The notes: generated from the letters alone by a model not told the origin. Shown: positions 1 through 8,549, numbered from the stretch's first letter. The stretch is DNA of 37,319 nt from an uncultured Prevotella sp. (GCF_900549175.1 NZ_URNN01000007.1:1-37319); one strand, 5' to 3'. Translations and numbers: made by a program.

Positions 1-185
1 CTAACCGTGATGCAAGTACGGCCTAAACGGAGCAAGAGGAGGGTCTCTCTGCTATGTTGACAAATTAACACTCGCGTAACTTACTGACTGTCAGTGCTTC
101 CCATTTCTGCGAAAAATCGCGTATTTCGCGTCGTAGTGCAGAAATCAAGGTTCAGGTGTCGTTTAACATACGTTAAAGTAAAGTT
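1..185 (+). repeat. Dispersed repeat, left copy (inverted partner at 30296-30464)
   Basis: This stretch is nearly the reverse complement of 30296-30464. Shared blocks include the one reading ctctctgctatgttgacaaa here (46-65), the tttcgcgtcgtagtgc block near 124-139 and the taacatacgttaaagtaaag end near 166-185. The left copy carries about 16 extra bases around 105-120. It starts at the window edge and may extend further left. No coding sense is seen in it. The two copies face opposite ways and bracket about 30 kb. Confidence 0.9.
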
Positions 186-215
186 CTTTCACGATATGTT
201 AAATCAAGGAACATA

Positions 216-288
216 TGGCATCTACGTGTTCGAGCAGTTTCACGGCATCGACATATTGCGCGATGCCTTCGGCCACCTTCTCGGCGGC
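216..288 (-). pseudogene. Detached copy of the gltD 3' end
   Basis: Positions 216-278 match 6998-7060 with a single mismatch, and similarity fades by about 288 (7070). Read on the minus strand the copy encodes VAEGIAQYVDAVKLLEHVDA, the tail of the intact gltD-like gene, but then runs into a different stop (ICSLI). The minus-strand frame stays open upstream to about 462 with plausible codons, but I cannot show that this upstream part derives from gltD. The copy lies in the same orientation as the real gene, so the two form a direct repeat around the xus operon. Confidence 0.8.
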
Positions 289-497
289 ATCGTGGCTCCG
301 CTCACCGGCCTCGGCAACATGATACACTCCATGACGGCTCTCGTGCTGCTGTGCTCGGCCGTCTGCCTGTGCCTCTATCTCTATTCGCGCCGGTGGAATT
401 TCGGTTCCTCTGCAGACAATCACTGAAATCGTCGGTTTGTGCCCGTCTGTTATTAAAATCATTATTTCTCGGTATTGTATATATTCTGTATAAACAA

Positions 498-505
498 TAA
501 CTTTG
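498..505 (+). promoter_or_regulatory. Bacteroidota -7 promoter element for xusABC
   Basis: TAACTTTG matches the TAnnTTTG consensus of the primary Bacteroidota sigma factor. Transcription would begin about seven bases downstream, leaving a leader of roughly 105 bases before xusA that contains the 526-580 hairpin. Confidence 0.65.
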
Positions 506-525
506 CACCCCGAAAAAGAAGCGCG

Positions 526-580
526 TAGTGTACAATCACGTAAGTCCAGCTGACTTTACATGATTGTGCACTATTTTTTT
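526..580 (+). promoter_or_regulatory. Terminator-like hairpin in the xusA leader
   Basis: Arm 526-546 pairs with 552-573 (an outer 13 bp with one G-U pair, one C-A mismatch, then a further stem with one bulged base) and is followed directly by seven T residues at 574-580. It lies between the predicted promoter and the xusA start, so it has the form of an intrinsic terminator in the 5' leader. An attenuator or a protein-binding palindrome are both possible readings; the T-run favours attenuation. Confidence 0.6.
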
Positions 581-616
581 GTGCCATATTGAATTAAATA
601 AGAACATAATGATATA

Positions 617-3025
617 ATGAACAGAATTCGTATAATCAACATCAGAATAACACTGGCCGCATGGGTGTCGGTGTTTTGTTGCGCCGTTAGCATGGCACAG
701 GATAAAATGCCGTCGCTGTCTGGTAAGATAATCTCAAAGGATAAGAAGGAAGTGGCCTTTGCCACGGTGATGCTGAAAGGCACAGGATACGGATGCTCCA
801 CCGACGGGCACGGCATGTACCATCTGCACGCTCCGGCCGGAAAGTATACGCTGATGGTCTCCGCCATCGGATACACAACGGTGGAGAAGGCGGTGACGCT
901 GACCGCCGAGCGGCAGAAGATGAACATTATTCTGGCAGACTCGGAAGTGGAGCTTGACGAAGTGAAGGTGATGTCGAGCGGCGTGGGACGTATAAACAAG
1001 TCGGCCTACAATGCAGTGGCGATAGATGCCCGCAAATTGCACAACACCACGCAGAACCTCAGCGACGCACTGGCAAAGGCCCCGGGCATGAAACTACGTG
1101 AGTCGGGTGGCGTAGGCTCGGACATGCAGTTCATGATGGACGGCTTCAGCGGCCGCAACGTCAAGATATTCATCGACGGAGTGCCGCAGGAGGGCGTAGG
1201 CTCATCGTTCGGCCTTAACAACATTCCGATAAATTTCGCCGAGCGCATTGAGGTGTACCGTGGCGTGGTGCCGGTGGGGTTCGGCACTGACGCGCTGGGC
1301 GGCGTGGTGAACATCGTCACCCGCAAGGACCGCAGGAAATGGTTTGCCGACGCATCCTATTCGTTCGGCTCGTTCAACACCCACAAGAGCAACATTCATT
1401 TCGGACAGCGTTTCGACAACGGTCTGACGTACGAGATAAACGCATTCCAGAACTACTCGGACAACGACTACTACATAGACACGCCCGTGGAGCACTTCAA
1501 TGAAGACGGCAGTTCGATAATCAACTCAAAACTCATCGAACACGTAAAGCGCTTCAACGATACCTACCACAACGAGGCCGTGACCGGAAATATAGGACTT
1601 ACCGGAAAGTCGTTTGCCGACAGGCTTATGCTCAGCCTCACATGGTCGAACATGTACAAGGAACAGCAGACCGGCGTTACGCAGGAAGTGGTGTTCGGCC
1701 AGAAACACAGTAAAGGTCACTCGCTGATGCCCGCGCTTGAATACTCGAAGCGCAACCTGCTGATAAGAAACCTTGATGTCGCTGTAACGGCAAACTATAA
1801 CTATAATGTGACGAATAATGTGGACACGGCTGCATTTTATTATAACTGGCTCGGTGAACGGCGATACAGCGGACAGGCCGGTGAGCAGTCGTATCAGGAC
1901 TCACGCTCTGAAAACTCCAACTGGAACGCCACGGCCACGCTGAACTACCGTATAGGCGACGCGCACACATTCACGCTGAGCGAGGTGACAAACAACTTCA
2001 CCCGCAAGCGCACCGATGCTCCCGGTTCTACGGAGACATCTGTGGAAGAGCAGGCAATAGATAAGATTACGAACAAGAACATACTGGGACTGTCTTACCG
2101 TATGATGCTGTCGGACAAATGGAATGTGTCGGTGTTCGGAAAGTATTATCATCAGTATAATTCCGGACCTGTATCCACATCGTCGAGCGGCACGAGCGAC
2201 TATGTGAGCATAACCTCCACAACCGATGCCATGGGTTACGGACTTGCCGGAACATATTTTGTGATGCGGGGGCTGCAGGCCAAGGCGTCGTACGAAAAGG
2301 CATACCGTCTTCCAACCAACGACGAGCTGTTCGGCGACGAGAGCCTCGAGCTGAGCGCCATGGACCTGAAGCCGGAGAACAGCCACAACATCAACGTCAG
2401 TCTGAGCTACAACACGCACATAGGCCGTCACGGGATATACGCCGAGGCGGGATATGTGTACCGCGACACGAGGGACTACATACAGCGCACCATCAGCACA
2501 TACAGCGGCGGCAAGCAGTATGCATCGTACGAGAACCACGGTCGCGTGAAGACCACGGGCTACAACCTGTCGGCGCGCTACAGCTTCGGACGGCTGCTCA
2601 ACATCGGCGGAACGTTCACCCAGATGGACGTGCGCGACAACGTGAAGACTCTGTCGGGACTTACCGCTCAGGCCAACCCGTCGTACAAGGCGCGCATACC
2701 CAACCTGCCGTACCGCTTTGCCAACATGGACGCCACGGTGTATTTCGCCAACCTCCTTGCCAAGGGCAACACTCTGTCGGTGACTTACGACAACTACTAT
2801 GCCCACAGTTTCCCGCTATATACAGAGGTGTACGGTTCGTCTTCATCGAAGAAAGTGGTGCCGGAGCAGTTTGCGCACAACATCACGCTGACGTACAGCA
2901 TGTGTCAGGGACGCTACAACGTCTCGCTCGAGTGCCGCAACTTTACGAATGAGAAGCTTTACGACAACTTCTGTCTGCAGAAGCCCGGGCGGGCCTTCTA
3001 CGGCAAGGTGCGCGTAAACCTCTGA
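617..3025 (+). CDS. xusA: TonB-dependent receptor, XusA-type xenosiderophore transporter
   Basis: This is an outer-membrane receptor that would import iron-bound siderophores using TonB-ExbBD energy. A signal peptide covers residues 1-27 or so (hydrophobic run, then SMAQ). It is followed by a carboxypeptidase-D-regulatory-like beta-sandwich (about 33-110), a plug domain (about 125-235, with FIDGVPQEG and ALGGVVNIVTRK) and a C-terminal beta-barrel of 22-strand type to residue 802, ending on a hydrophobic strand (VRVNL). The length is usual for the family. The order receptor, DUF4374 lipoprotein, PepSY protein is that of the XusABC system described in Bacteroides thetaiotaomicron, and this is the main reason for the substrate call. 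It is the first gene of the operon, 64 bases before xusB. The actual siderophore cannot be read from the sequence. Confidence 0.85.
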   Translation: MNRIRIINIRITLAAWVSVFCCAVSMAQDKMPSLSGKIISKDKKEVAFATVMLKGTGYGCSTDGHGMYHLHAPAGKYTLMVSAIGYTTVEKAVTLTAERQKMNIILADSEVELDEVKVMSSGVGRINKSAYNAVAIDARKLHNTTQNLSDALAKAPGMKLRESGGVGSDMQFMMDGFSGRNVKIFIDGVPQEGVGSSFGLNNIPINFAERIEVYRGVVPVGFGTDALGGVVNIVTRKDRRKWFADASYSFGSFNTHKSNIHFGQRFDNGLTYEINAFQNYSDNDYYIDTPVEHFNEDGSSIINSKLIEHVKRFNDTYHNEAVTGNIGLTGKSFADRLMLSLTWSNMYKEQQTGVTQEVVFGQKHSKGHSLMPALEYSKRNLLIRNLDVAVTANYNYNVTNNVDTAAFYYNWLGERRYSGQAGEQSYQDSRSENSNWNATATLNYRIGDAHTFTLSEVTNNFTRKRTDAPGSTETSVEEQAIDKITNKNILGLSYRMMLSDKWNVSVFGKYYHQYNSGPVSTSSSGTSDYVSITSTTDAMGYGLAGTYFVMRGLQAKASYEKAYRLPTNDELFGDESLELSAMDLKPENSHNINVSLSYNTHIGRHGIYAEAGYVYRDTRDYIQRTISTYSGGKQYASYENHGRVKTTGYNLSARYSFGRLLNIGGTFTQMDVRDNVKTLSGLTAQANPSYKARIPNLPYRFANMDATVYFANLLAKGNTLSVTYDNYYAHSFPLYTEVYGSSSSKKVVPEQFAHNITLTYSMCQGRYNVSLECRNFTNEKLYDNFCLQKPGRAFYGKVRVNL

Positions 3026-3089
3026 CACGGCCTGCGGAATCCGGACAAAAGAAGAAACGATAAATCAACAAATAAAAACATAAGCAATA

Positions 3090-4469
3090 ATGAACAAGAG
3101 AAACTACTTACTGATGGCCTCGGCTCTGATTGTCGCAGGCAGTGTATTTACAGCGTGCAGCAGTGACGACGAAAACGGCGGAGGCGGCGAGGCTTTCATG
3201 CCCGGAAACTATGTAATATCGGCAAAGGCTCCGGCAAAGGCGGGTTCGGGCGAAGCCAACTACATCCTCACATCCGAAAGTCTTGACGGCGGACAGATAA
3301 CCACGCTTGGCAACGGATTGGAGGCAAGCACCGGAACGGAGTGGGTGTTCTATAAGGACAAGTACCTCTTCCGCCTCCAGTATAACCAGGGCGAGGCCGG
3401 AACAACAGAGTCATACTTCCGAAATGCCGCCGGCAACGTGGAGCAGCGCGCCATACTCTACTCCATCAAAAACCGATTCACCACATTCGGCACATACGGC
3501 AACAACATCATCACCGCGGCATCTGTGGACATGGACGCCACGGACGGCTCACGGCTCAAGCCCAAGGGCATCGGCCTGACGTATCTTGATGCGGTGAATG
3601 AAAGGTTCTCATCAAAGACAATCAACGCTGAGAATCTGCTCGGCACGGGCGAATACGTGACGTTCTCGGGAATGCTTGAGACAAACGGCAGGCTCTACAC
3701 CGCCGTAATACCGATGGGCATGAGTGCATACGGCATAGAGAAACATCCCGACATGGTAGTAGACCAAAGCCTTATAGCTACGGCAAGCAGCGGCACGGGC
3801 AGTCACGGCTCGTCGGCAGGCACCATCACCGGAACACAGCATCCCGATGAGGCGTGGGTTGCCATCTACAACGATGACAGCTTCAGCGGCGAGCCCACAC
3901 TGATAAAGACAGACAAGATAAGCTATGCCTGCGGACGCATGCGCTCGCAGTATTACCAGACGATATGGGCTGCCGACAACGGCGACGTGTATGTGTTCTC
4001 TCCGAACTATTCGCGCACTATGGACACAGAAATACAGAAGTCTGACCTGCCGTCGGGAGTTGTGCGTATCAAAGCCGGTGCAAAAGAGTTCGACCCGAAC
4101 TATTATGTAAACATCGAGCAGGCCGCAGGCGCACCGCTCTACCGTTGCTGGCACCTCACGGGCAACTACTTCCTGCTCCAGCTTTATACCAATGGATTCA
4201 ATATCAACGGTTCTGGCACGACGCGCCTTGCCATATTCAACGGCGCCGACAAGACCGTCAAAACCGTAGAGGGACTTCCTGCGACCGATGTAATCTCATC
4301 GTTCAGCAAGTTCCCTTATGCAGAGAACGGAATGGGATATATCGGCGTGACGACTACCGACGGCGCGCAGCCGGCAATTTACCGCATAGATCCGGCAACA
4401 GCCAGGGCCACAAAAGGTCTCACCGTAGATTCATCAACTGATATTTCAGCCATCGGGGTTCTCAGATAA
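3090..4469 (+). CDS. xusB: DUF4374 surface lipoprotein, XusB-type siderophore-binding protein
   Basis: The 459-residue protein has a lipoprotein signal with lipobox VFTAC (Cys23). The residues after the Cys, SSDDEN, resemble the acidic lipoprotein export signal that sends Bacteroidota lipoproteins to the cell surface. The rest is a DUF4374-type beta-propeller-like sequence with repeated strand-turn segments. Known XusB captures iron-loaded catecholate siderophores at the surface and hands them to XusA. Here the gene lies between the receptor and the PepSY gene with short gaps (64 and 35 bases), so one transcript is likely. A Gly-rich linker (DDENGGGG) follows the acidic tract. Family membership is recognised from overall sequence character and context; a direct ligand is not shown. 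Confidence 0.8.
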   Translation: MNKRNYLLMASALIVAGSVFTACSSDDENGGGGEAFMPGNYVISAKAPAKAGSGEANYILTSESLDGGQITTLGNGLEASTGTEWVFYKDKYLFRLQYNQGEAGTTESYFRNAAGNVEQRAILYSIKNRFTTFGTYGNNIITAASVDMDATDGSRLKPKGIGLTYLDAVNERFSSKTINAENLLGTGEYVTFSGMLETNGRLYTAVIPMGMSAYGIEKHPDMVVDQSLIATASSGTGSHGSSAGTITGTQHPDEAWVAIYNDDSFSGEPTLIKTDKISYACGRMRSQYYQTIWAADNGDVYVFSPNYSRTMDTEIQKSDLPSGVVRIKAGAKEFDPNYYVNIEQAAGAPLYRCWHLTGNYFLLQLYTNGFNINGSGTTRLAIFNGADKTVKTVEGLPATDVISSFSKFPYAENGMGYIGVTTTDGAQPAIYRIDPATARATKGLTVDSSTDISAIGVLR

Positions 4470-4504
4470 CATACAAATAAACATTTAAATAAACATTTAC
4501 AGCA

Positions 4505-5728
4505 ATGAAGAAGACATTTCGAAAGATACACCTGTGGCTGTCTGTGCCGTTCGGCATATTCATCACGTTGATATGCTTCTCGGGCGCCATGCTCGTGTTT
4601 GAGAAGGAAATCACCGAGGCTCTCCATCGCGACCTTTACTATGTGAACGAGGTGAAGGAGCAGCCCCTGCCGCTCGACAGTCTGATGAAAGCCGTCACGG
4701 CCACGCTCCCCGACAGCGTTGAGGTGACGGGCGTGACCATATCGTCCGACCGTGAGCGCGCCTATCAGGTGAGCCTGTCCAAGCCGCGCCGTGCGTCGAT
4801 ATATGTAGACCAGTACACAGGCGAGGTGAAAGGGCGTAGCGGTCGCCTGCCGTTCTATGACACGATGTTCCACATGCACCGCTGGATGATGGGTTCGTCG
4901 CAGGGCTTCGGCAAGTTGCTCGTCGGCGTCAGCACACTGATGCTCGTCATCATTCTCATCACCGGCATACTGATGTGGCTGTCAAACAGAAAGAAGCCGT
5001 TGACTAAAAGTCTCACGATATCGTTCACCAAGGGCTGGCCGCGCTTCTGGCACGACCTGCACGTGGCAGGAGGCATCTATACCACCGTATTCCTGCTCGC
5101 CCTCGCCCTCACCGGACTGACATGGTCGTTCTCATGGTACCGCACAGGCTTCTACGCCATGTTCGGAGTAGAGGCAAGTGCCGGCGGACACGGTGGAGGC
5201 AGTCATGTTGTTAGCTCTGCCGATGTGCATGACGAAGGCAGTCGCGGTGGAAAGCGTGGCGGCGGAGAAAGAGACAGGCGTGGCGGGCGTGGAAGACGTG
5301 GAGGTCGCGGCGGAAGGTATCATCACAATCATGACACCATCATTCCTGCAAGTCCGTACGCCCATTGGCAGGATGTCTGCGACAATCTTTCCAAGGCGTA
5401 TCCCGGTTTCCGCCAGATAACTGTCTCCGGCGGTTCGGCAAGCGTGGTACCTGCAGGGCGCAACAGTCTGCGTGCCGGCGACCGTTTCGACTTCGACTCC
5501 GCGACAGGCAGGATAACCGGAAGCCAGCCCTATTCGGCACAGGATAGTGGAACACGCGTGCGTGGCGGCGTATACATGGTGCACACCGGAGGGTGGGGCG
5601 GCATGCTCACACGCATCATCACCTTTCTCGCCGCACTTCTCGGGGCCACGCTGCCGCTCACTGGATATTATCTGTGGATAAGGCGGCTGCTTAAGAAATC
5701 CGGACAAGGGCATAATCATCGTGCCTGA
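4505..5728 (+). CDS. xusC: PepSY-associated inner-membrane protein, XusC-type reductase
   Basis: The 407-residue protein has the PepSY_TM layout: an N-terminal membrane helix (about 10-32, with WLSVPFGIF), a periplasmic PepSY region with HMHRWMMG (123-130), a helix pair around 136-160, HDLHVAGG (183-190) with the helix 191-211, and a last helix at about 366-393. The conserved His residues fit haem or metal ligation, and XusC relatives are thought to reduce siderophore-bound iron or assist its release. The odd feature is residues 226-271, a stretch of Gly, Arg, His and Ser with RGG-like repeats (RGGRGRRGGRGG), followed by HHNH, inserted in the second periplasmic region. This tract is low-complexity and strongly basic. 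The gene is the last of the operon, ahead of the terminator at 5763. Confidence 0.8.
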   Translation: MKKTFRKIHLWLSVPFGIFITLICFSGAMLVFEKEITEALHRDLYYVNEVKEQPLPLDSLMKAVTATLPDSVEVTGVTISSDRERAYQVSLSKPRRASIYVDQYTGEVKGRSGRLPFYDTMFHMHRWMMGSSQGFGKLLVGVSTLMLVIILITGILMWLSNRKKPLTKSLTISFTKGWPRFWHDLHVAGGIYTTVFLLALALTGLTWSFSWYRTGFYAMFGVEASAGGHGGGSHVVSSADVHDEGSRGGKRGGGERDRRGGRGRRGGRGGRYHHNHDTIIPASPYAHWQDVCDNLSKAYPGFRQITVSGGSASVVPAGRNSLRAGDRFDFDSATGRITGSQPYSAQDSGTRVRGGVYMVHTGGWGGMLTRIITFLAALLGATLPLTGYYLWIRRLLKKSGQGHNHRA

Positions 5729-5762
5729 ACCGGTGTAATAGCTTGCCGGAAAGGAAATGGAG

Positions 5763-5826
5763 GCTGTATCAAAATGCAGATGTTACCGTTTTGTGGCATG
5801 TCTGCATTTTGATATGGCTTTTTTTA
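5763..5826 (+). terminator. Intrinsic terminator of the xus operon
   Basis: The arm starting gctgtatcaaaatgcaga (from 5763) pairs with tctgcattttgatatggc (ending 5818). Fourteen central base pairs are perfect, two G-U pairs lie near the base, and a T-run (5819-5825) follows. It lies 35 bases after the xusC stop and before the convergent nitroreductase gene. Confidence 0.85.
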
Positions 5827-5879
5827 TGTTTTTGTGTGTCACATAAGTATAGGACACGGACGACCAGTGTTCAGCGGTA

Positions 5880-6512
5880 TCACTCCATGAACCTTATTTT
5901 ATCCTCACGCCTTGGCTTTGCGTCGGGTGTTTCGTCAGGATAGCCAAGGGCTATGCAGTAGAGCAGTTCGTAGCCTTCAGAAAAAGCCATGCGGTCAAGG
6001 AACGGTTTGGCCGAAGGAGAGTCCACAATCCATCGTGCCGAACTGCCGAGACAGCAGGACCCGATGCCCTTTGCCCAGGCTGCAAGGATGATGTTCTCGC
6101 CCAAAAGTCCGCAGTCCACCTGAGCCATATCGTAACTTTTGTCATAAGCTATACAGATGACGCATGGCGCATTGACGAAGATGTTCTTGAATCCTTCCCG
6201 TTCGGCAATCTTCGGATTGTCCTTCACTACGGCGGCTGTGATTGAATCAATCAGAGCCGGAGAGTCAATCACGCGAATTTCGTACGACTGCAGGTTCTTG
6301 CCGTTGGGTGCGTTGATGCCGCATTTCAGAATCTCGTTCAGCGTCTCACGGCTGATGGCAGAATCCTTGTAGGCACGTATGCTTCTGCGGCTCATCATCA
6401 CCTCAGCTACCACACTCGCAGAATCTACGGCCGTGACCGATTCCTGTGTCTTGTTTTCATTACAGGCGGCAAGCATTATGGCTGCGGCCATTCCTAAAAT
6501 AACTTTCTTCAT
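5880..6512 (-). CDS. Nitroreductase-family lipoprotein
   Basis: The sequence from the chosen start (MKKVILGMAAAIMLAAC) is a lipoprotein signal with Cys17 as the acylation site; an upstream in-frame Met at 6566 would put 18 charged residues before it and is not used. The mature part begins with the nitroreductase signature MMSRRSIRAYKD, continues with NAPNGKNLQSYEIRVID, and has VDCGLLGENIILAAWAKGIG, typical of the FMN-binding nitroreductase fold. Length is 210 residues. A small FMN enzyme carrying a lipid anchor is a known Bacteroidota variant; it would face the periplasm. The natural substrate is unknown. It converges on the xus operon and reads from a promoter at 6627-6634. It has no obvious operon partner. 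Confidence 0.8.
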   Translation of the reverse strand: MKKVILGMAAAIMLAACNENKTQESVTAVDSASVVAEVMMSRRSIRAYKDSAISRETLNEILKCGINAPNGKNLQSYEIRVIDSPALIDSITAAVVKDNPKIAEREGFKNIFVNAPCVICIAYDKSYDMAQVDCGLLGENIILAAWAKGIGSCCLGSSARWIVDSPSAKPFLDRMAFSEGYELLYCIALGYPDETPDAKPRREDKIRFME

Positions 6513-6626
6513 ATCGTATGTCTTTTTGTAGTTTTGTTCATTCGTATTCATTGATGCCGTACGCACATGGTAGAATCCGCCTGACAGTATTTACCATGGC
6601 GGAAATCCCCGTATGGAGGTCAAGTG

Positions 6627-6634
6627 CAAAGATA
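6627..6634 (-). promoter_or_regulatory. TATCTTTG promoter element for the nitroreductase gene
   Basis: The plus strand reads caaagata, so the minus strand has TATCTTTG, a TAnnTTTG match about 115 bases upstream of the start at 6512. Confidence 0.5.
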
Positions 6635-6817
6635 GGCTATTTCTCTGAGAATTTACCATGATTTTAGGAAACATCAAAGGCTTTGTCATAATAAAACTTA
6701 TATTATTTTGTAGGTTGTCAAGTTTCAGATCAAGGTTAGTGTCGTTTCGCATTAAAAAAACGTTGTATACAGACATGCAACAGCGTTATCTTCGCCTATG
6801 TCCATGCAGAATCACCG

Positions 6818-6905
6818 CAAACATTTCGGTATTTTCGTATAAAACCGCTCAAAACATTTCGGTATTTTCACATAAAATCGCCAAAAACATTTTGGTAAAT
6901 ACGTG
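6818..6905. repeat. Three tandem 33-bp repeats between nitroreductase and gltD
   Basis: The core acatttcggtattttc begins at 6821 and 6854, and a degenerate copy (acattttggtaaat) begins at 6887, an exact period of 33 bp. The third unit decays after about 20 bases. In one plus-strand frame the units read NISVFSYKTAQ / NISVFSHKIAK / NILV, eleven codons each. The rest of the 470-base gap (6513-6983) shows only the promoter at 6627-6634 and no credible gene. Confidence 0.85.
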
Positions 6906-6983
6906 GAAAGCCTTATCTTTCCTATCCATTAAATGGAACATACACGGTGTTTTTCGTCTGCGCCAGCACGCAGATGCCTGCCG

Positions 6984-8321
6984 TCATTTAACGGCATTGG
7001 CATCTACGTGTTCGAGCAGTTTCACGGCATCGACATACTGCGCGATGCCTTCGGCCACCTGCTTGGCGGCTTTCATGGCCAGTACGACGGTCTGCGGACG
7101 GTGTACCACATCGCCGCCGGCAAAGACTCCGCGGCGGGTGGTCATGCCGTAGGGGCGTTCGGTGGTTATGACATAGCCTTTTTCATCGACATCGATGCCT
7201 TCGGTTGTCGACACTATGCGGTTGGCCGGACGCGATCCGATGGCGAGGAAGATGCGGTCGAAAGGTTCGATGCGCTCACCGTCGGGTGACACGAGGCGCA
7301 CCTCTTTCAGACGGCCGCGGGCATCGCCGATGAACTCCGTGGCCTGCGTCTGCCACAGGAATTTGACTCCCTCTTCGACGGCTTCGGAATATTCGCGCTC
7401 GATGGCCGGCATGTCGGCCTGTGTCTTACGGTAGATGACAGTGACGTCGGCCCCAAGGCGGATGCACGTGCGGGCGGCATCCATAGCCACGTTTCCGCCG
7501 CCGATTACACCCACACGCTCGCCGCTGCGCAACGGTATGCGGCTGCGTATGGTCGCTCCTTCGTTGTAGGCAGCCACCTGATGGAGCAGGTGAATTGACT
7601 GAATGACACCGTTGAGACGGGCACCCGGAGTGTCGATGGTCTGGGGCAGGGCAGTGCCGGTGCCGATGAATATGGCGTCGTAGCCGTCGGCAAAGATGCT
7701 GTCGACGGTAACGTCGTTGCGGCCCACCATGCAGCCCGTGCGGAATTCCACGCCGAGCGCCTCAATCTTCTTTATCTCATTGCGAACGACCTGTTTCGGC
7801 AGACGGTATTCGGGTATGCCGTACATGAGCACGCCGCCGGGCTCGTCCTGTCCTTCGAAGATGGTGACGCAGAATCCCTGGCGGGCAAGGTCACCGGCAA
7901 CGGTAAGTCCGGCGGGACCGGAACCTATCACTGCCACACGTCCGCGCGTCTTTTGGGGAAGTTTCTCGCGGGTGAGGTTCATCTCGGTGTCGAAATCGGC
8001 AAGGAAACTCTCCAAGCGGCCGATCTGTACCGGCTCACCTTTCTTTCCGAGCACGCAGTTGCCCTGACACTGCTTCTCGTGAGGGCAGACGCGGCCGCAG
8101 ATGGCGGGCAGATTGCTTATTTCGTTTATCACGTTCATGGCTTCGCCGAAGTTGCCTTTCGACAGCTGATGTATGAAGTCGGGGATGTTGTTGCCAATGG
8201 GACAGCCCTTGCGGCACTGCGGCACCTTGCAGTGCAGGCAGCGCTTGGCCTCGGTGATGGCTTCAAGCGGTGTGAAAGGCTCATGAATTACTTGAAACGG
8301 CGATTGCTGTTCTTCTTGCAT
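6984..8321 (-). CDS. gltD: Glutamate synthase small subunit-type NADPH oxidoreductase
   Basis: The 445-residue protein has an N-terminal helical Fe-S domain with two cysteine clusters (C28, C31, C36, C40 and C75, C79, C85, C89), a FAD-binding GSGPAG motif (133-138), an NADPH-binding GGGNVA motif (274-279) and a C-terminal FAD-contacting GGDVVHRPQTVVLAM. This is the GltD/NfnL-like family, which passes NADPH electrons through FAD and 4Fe-4S clusters to a partner subunit. No large subunit (gltB) lies next to it here, so the partner is encoded elsewhere or the protein works with another acceptor. Its last 24 codons are duplicated at 216-288. It follows alaS on the same strand; I found no TAnnTTTG element in the 228-base gap. 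Confidence 0.85.
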   Translation of the reverse strand: MQEEQQSPFQVIHEPFTPLEAITEAKRCLHCKVPQCRKGCPIGNNIPDFIHQLSKGNFGEAMNVINEISNLPAICGRVCPHEKQCQGNCVLGKKGEPVQIGRLESFLADFDTEMNLTREKLPQKTRGRVAVIGSGPAGLTVAGDLARQGFCVTIFEGQDEPGGVLMYGIPEYRLPKQVVRNEIKKIEALGVEFRTGCMVGRNDVTVDSIFADGYDAIFIGTGTALPQTIDTPGARLNGVIQSIHLLHQVAAYNEGATIRSRIPLRSGERVGVIGGGNVAMDAARTCIRLGADVTVIYRKTQADMPAIEREYSEAVEEGVKFLWQTQATEFIGDARGRLKEVRLVSPDGERIEPFDRIFLAIGSRPANRIVSTTEGIDVDEKGYVITTERPYGMTTRRGVFAGGDVVHRPQTVVLAMKAAKQVAEGIAQYVDAVKLLEHVDANAVK

Positions 8322-8429
8322 ATTTCTTTTGTGAGTGGTTGTTTTTTTGTTGTGATGATGGTTATATACAGAGTGTGAATGATGTCATACACCTAACGAG
8401 TAGGAAATCAACCGGAAGATAGTGATATA

Positions 8430-8528
8430 CACACAGTAGGGACATATTCTTATATTTGTCCGTCTGTAACGTGTTGATAATCAACATTTATTTGGCGGAC
8501 AAATACAAGAATATGTCCCTACTGTGTG
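8430..8528. repeat. 33/33/33 inverted repeat (REP-like element) between alaS and gltD
   Basis: Left arm 8430-8462 and right arm 8496-8528 are 33 bp each with one mismatch, separated by a 33-base spacer. The spacer contains a second palindrome, tgttgataatcaaca (8472-8486). The arms carry agtagggacatattctt, and the outward ends contain cacacagtaggg. No T-run follows on the minus strand, so it is not a classical terminator of alaS. The form resembles REP or small non-autonomous palindromic elements. Confidence 0.85.
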
Positions 8529-8549
8529 CAACATCTCTTTCCTCTAATG

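Noticed and set aside
94..426. Plus-strand 110-codon ORF near the left edge with a hydrophobic tail
   Set aside because: It begins in the dispersed repeat and runs antisense through the copied gltD end, so it is a chance frame.
526..573. Fur box in front of xusA
   Set aside because: The palindrome does not match the GATAATGATAATCATTATC type of Fur site and the T-run after it points to an RNA hairpin.
6818..6905. CRISPR array
   Set aside because: The 33-bp units are directly abutting with no spacers, there are only three and the last is decayed, and no cas gene is present.
8430..8528. Intrinsic terminator of alaS
   Set aside because: The stem is strong, but no T-run follows it on the minus strand and the 33-base loop is too large for a classical terminator.
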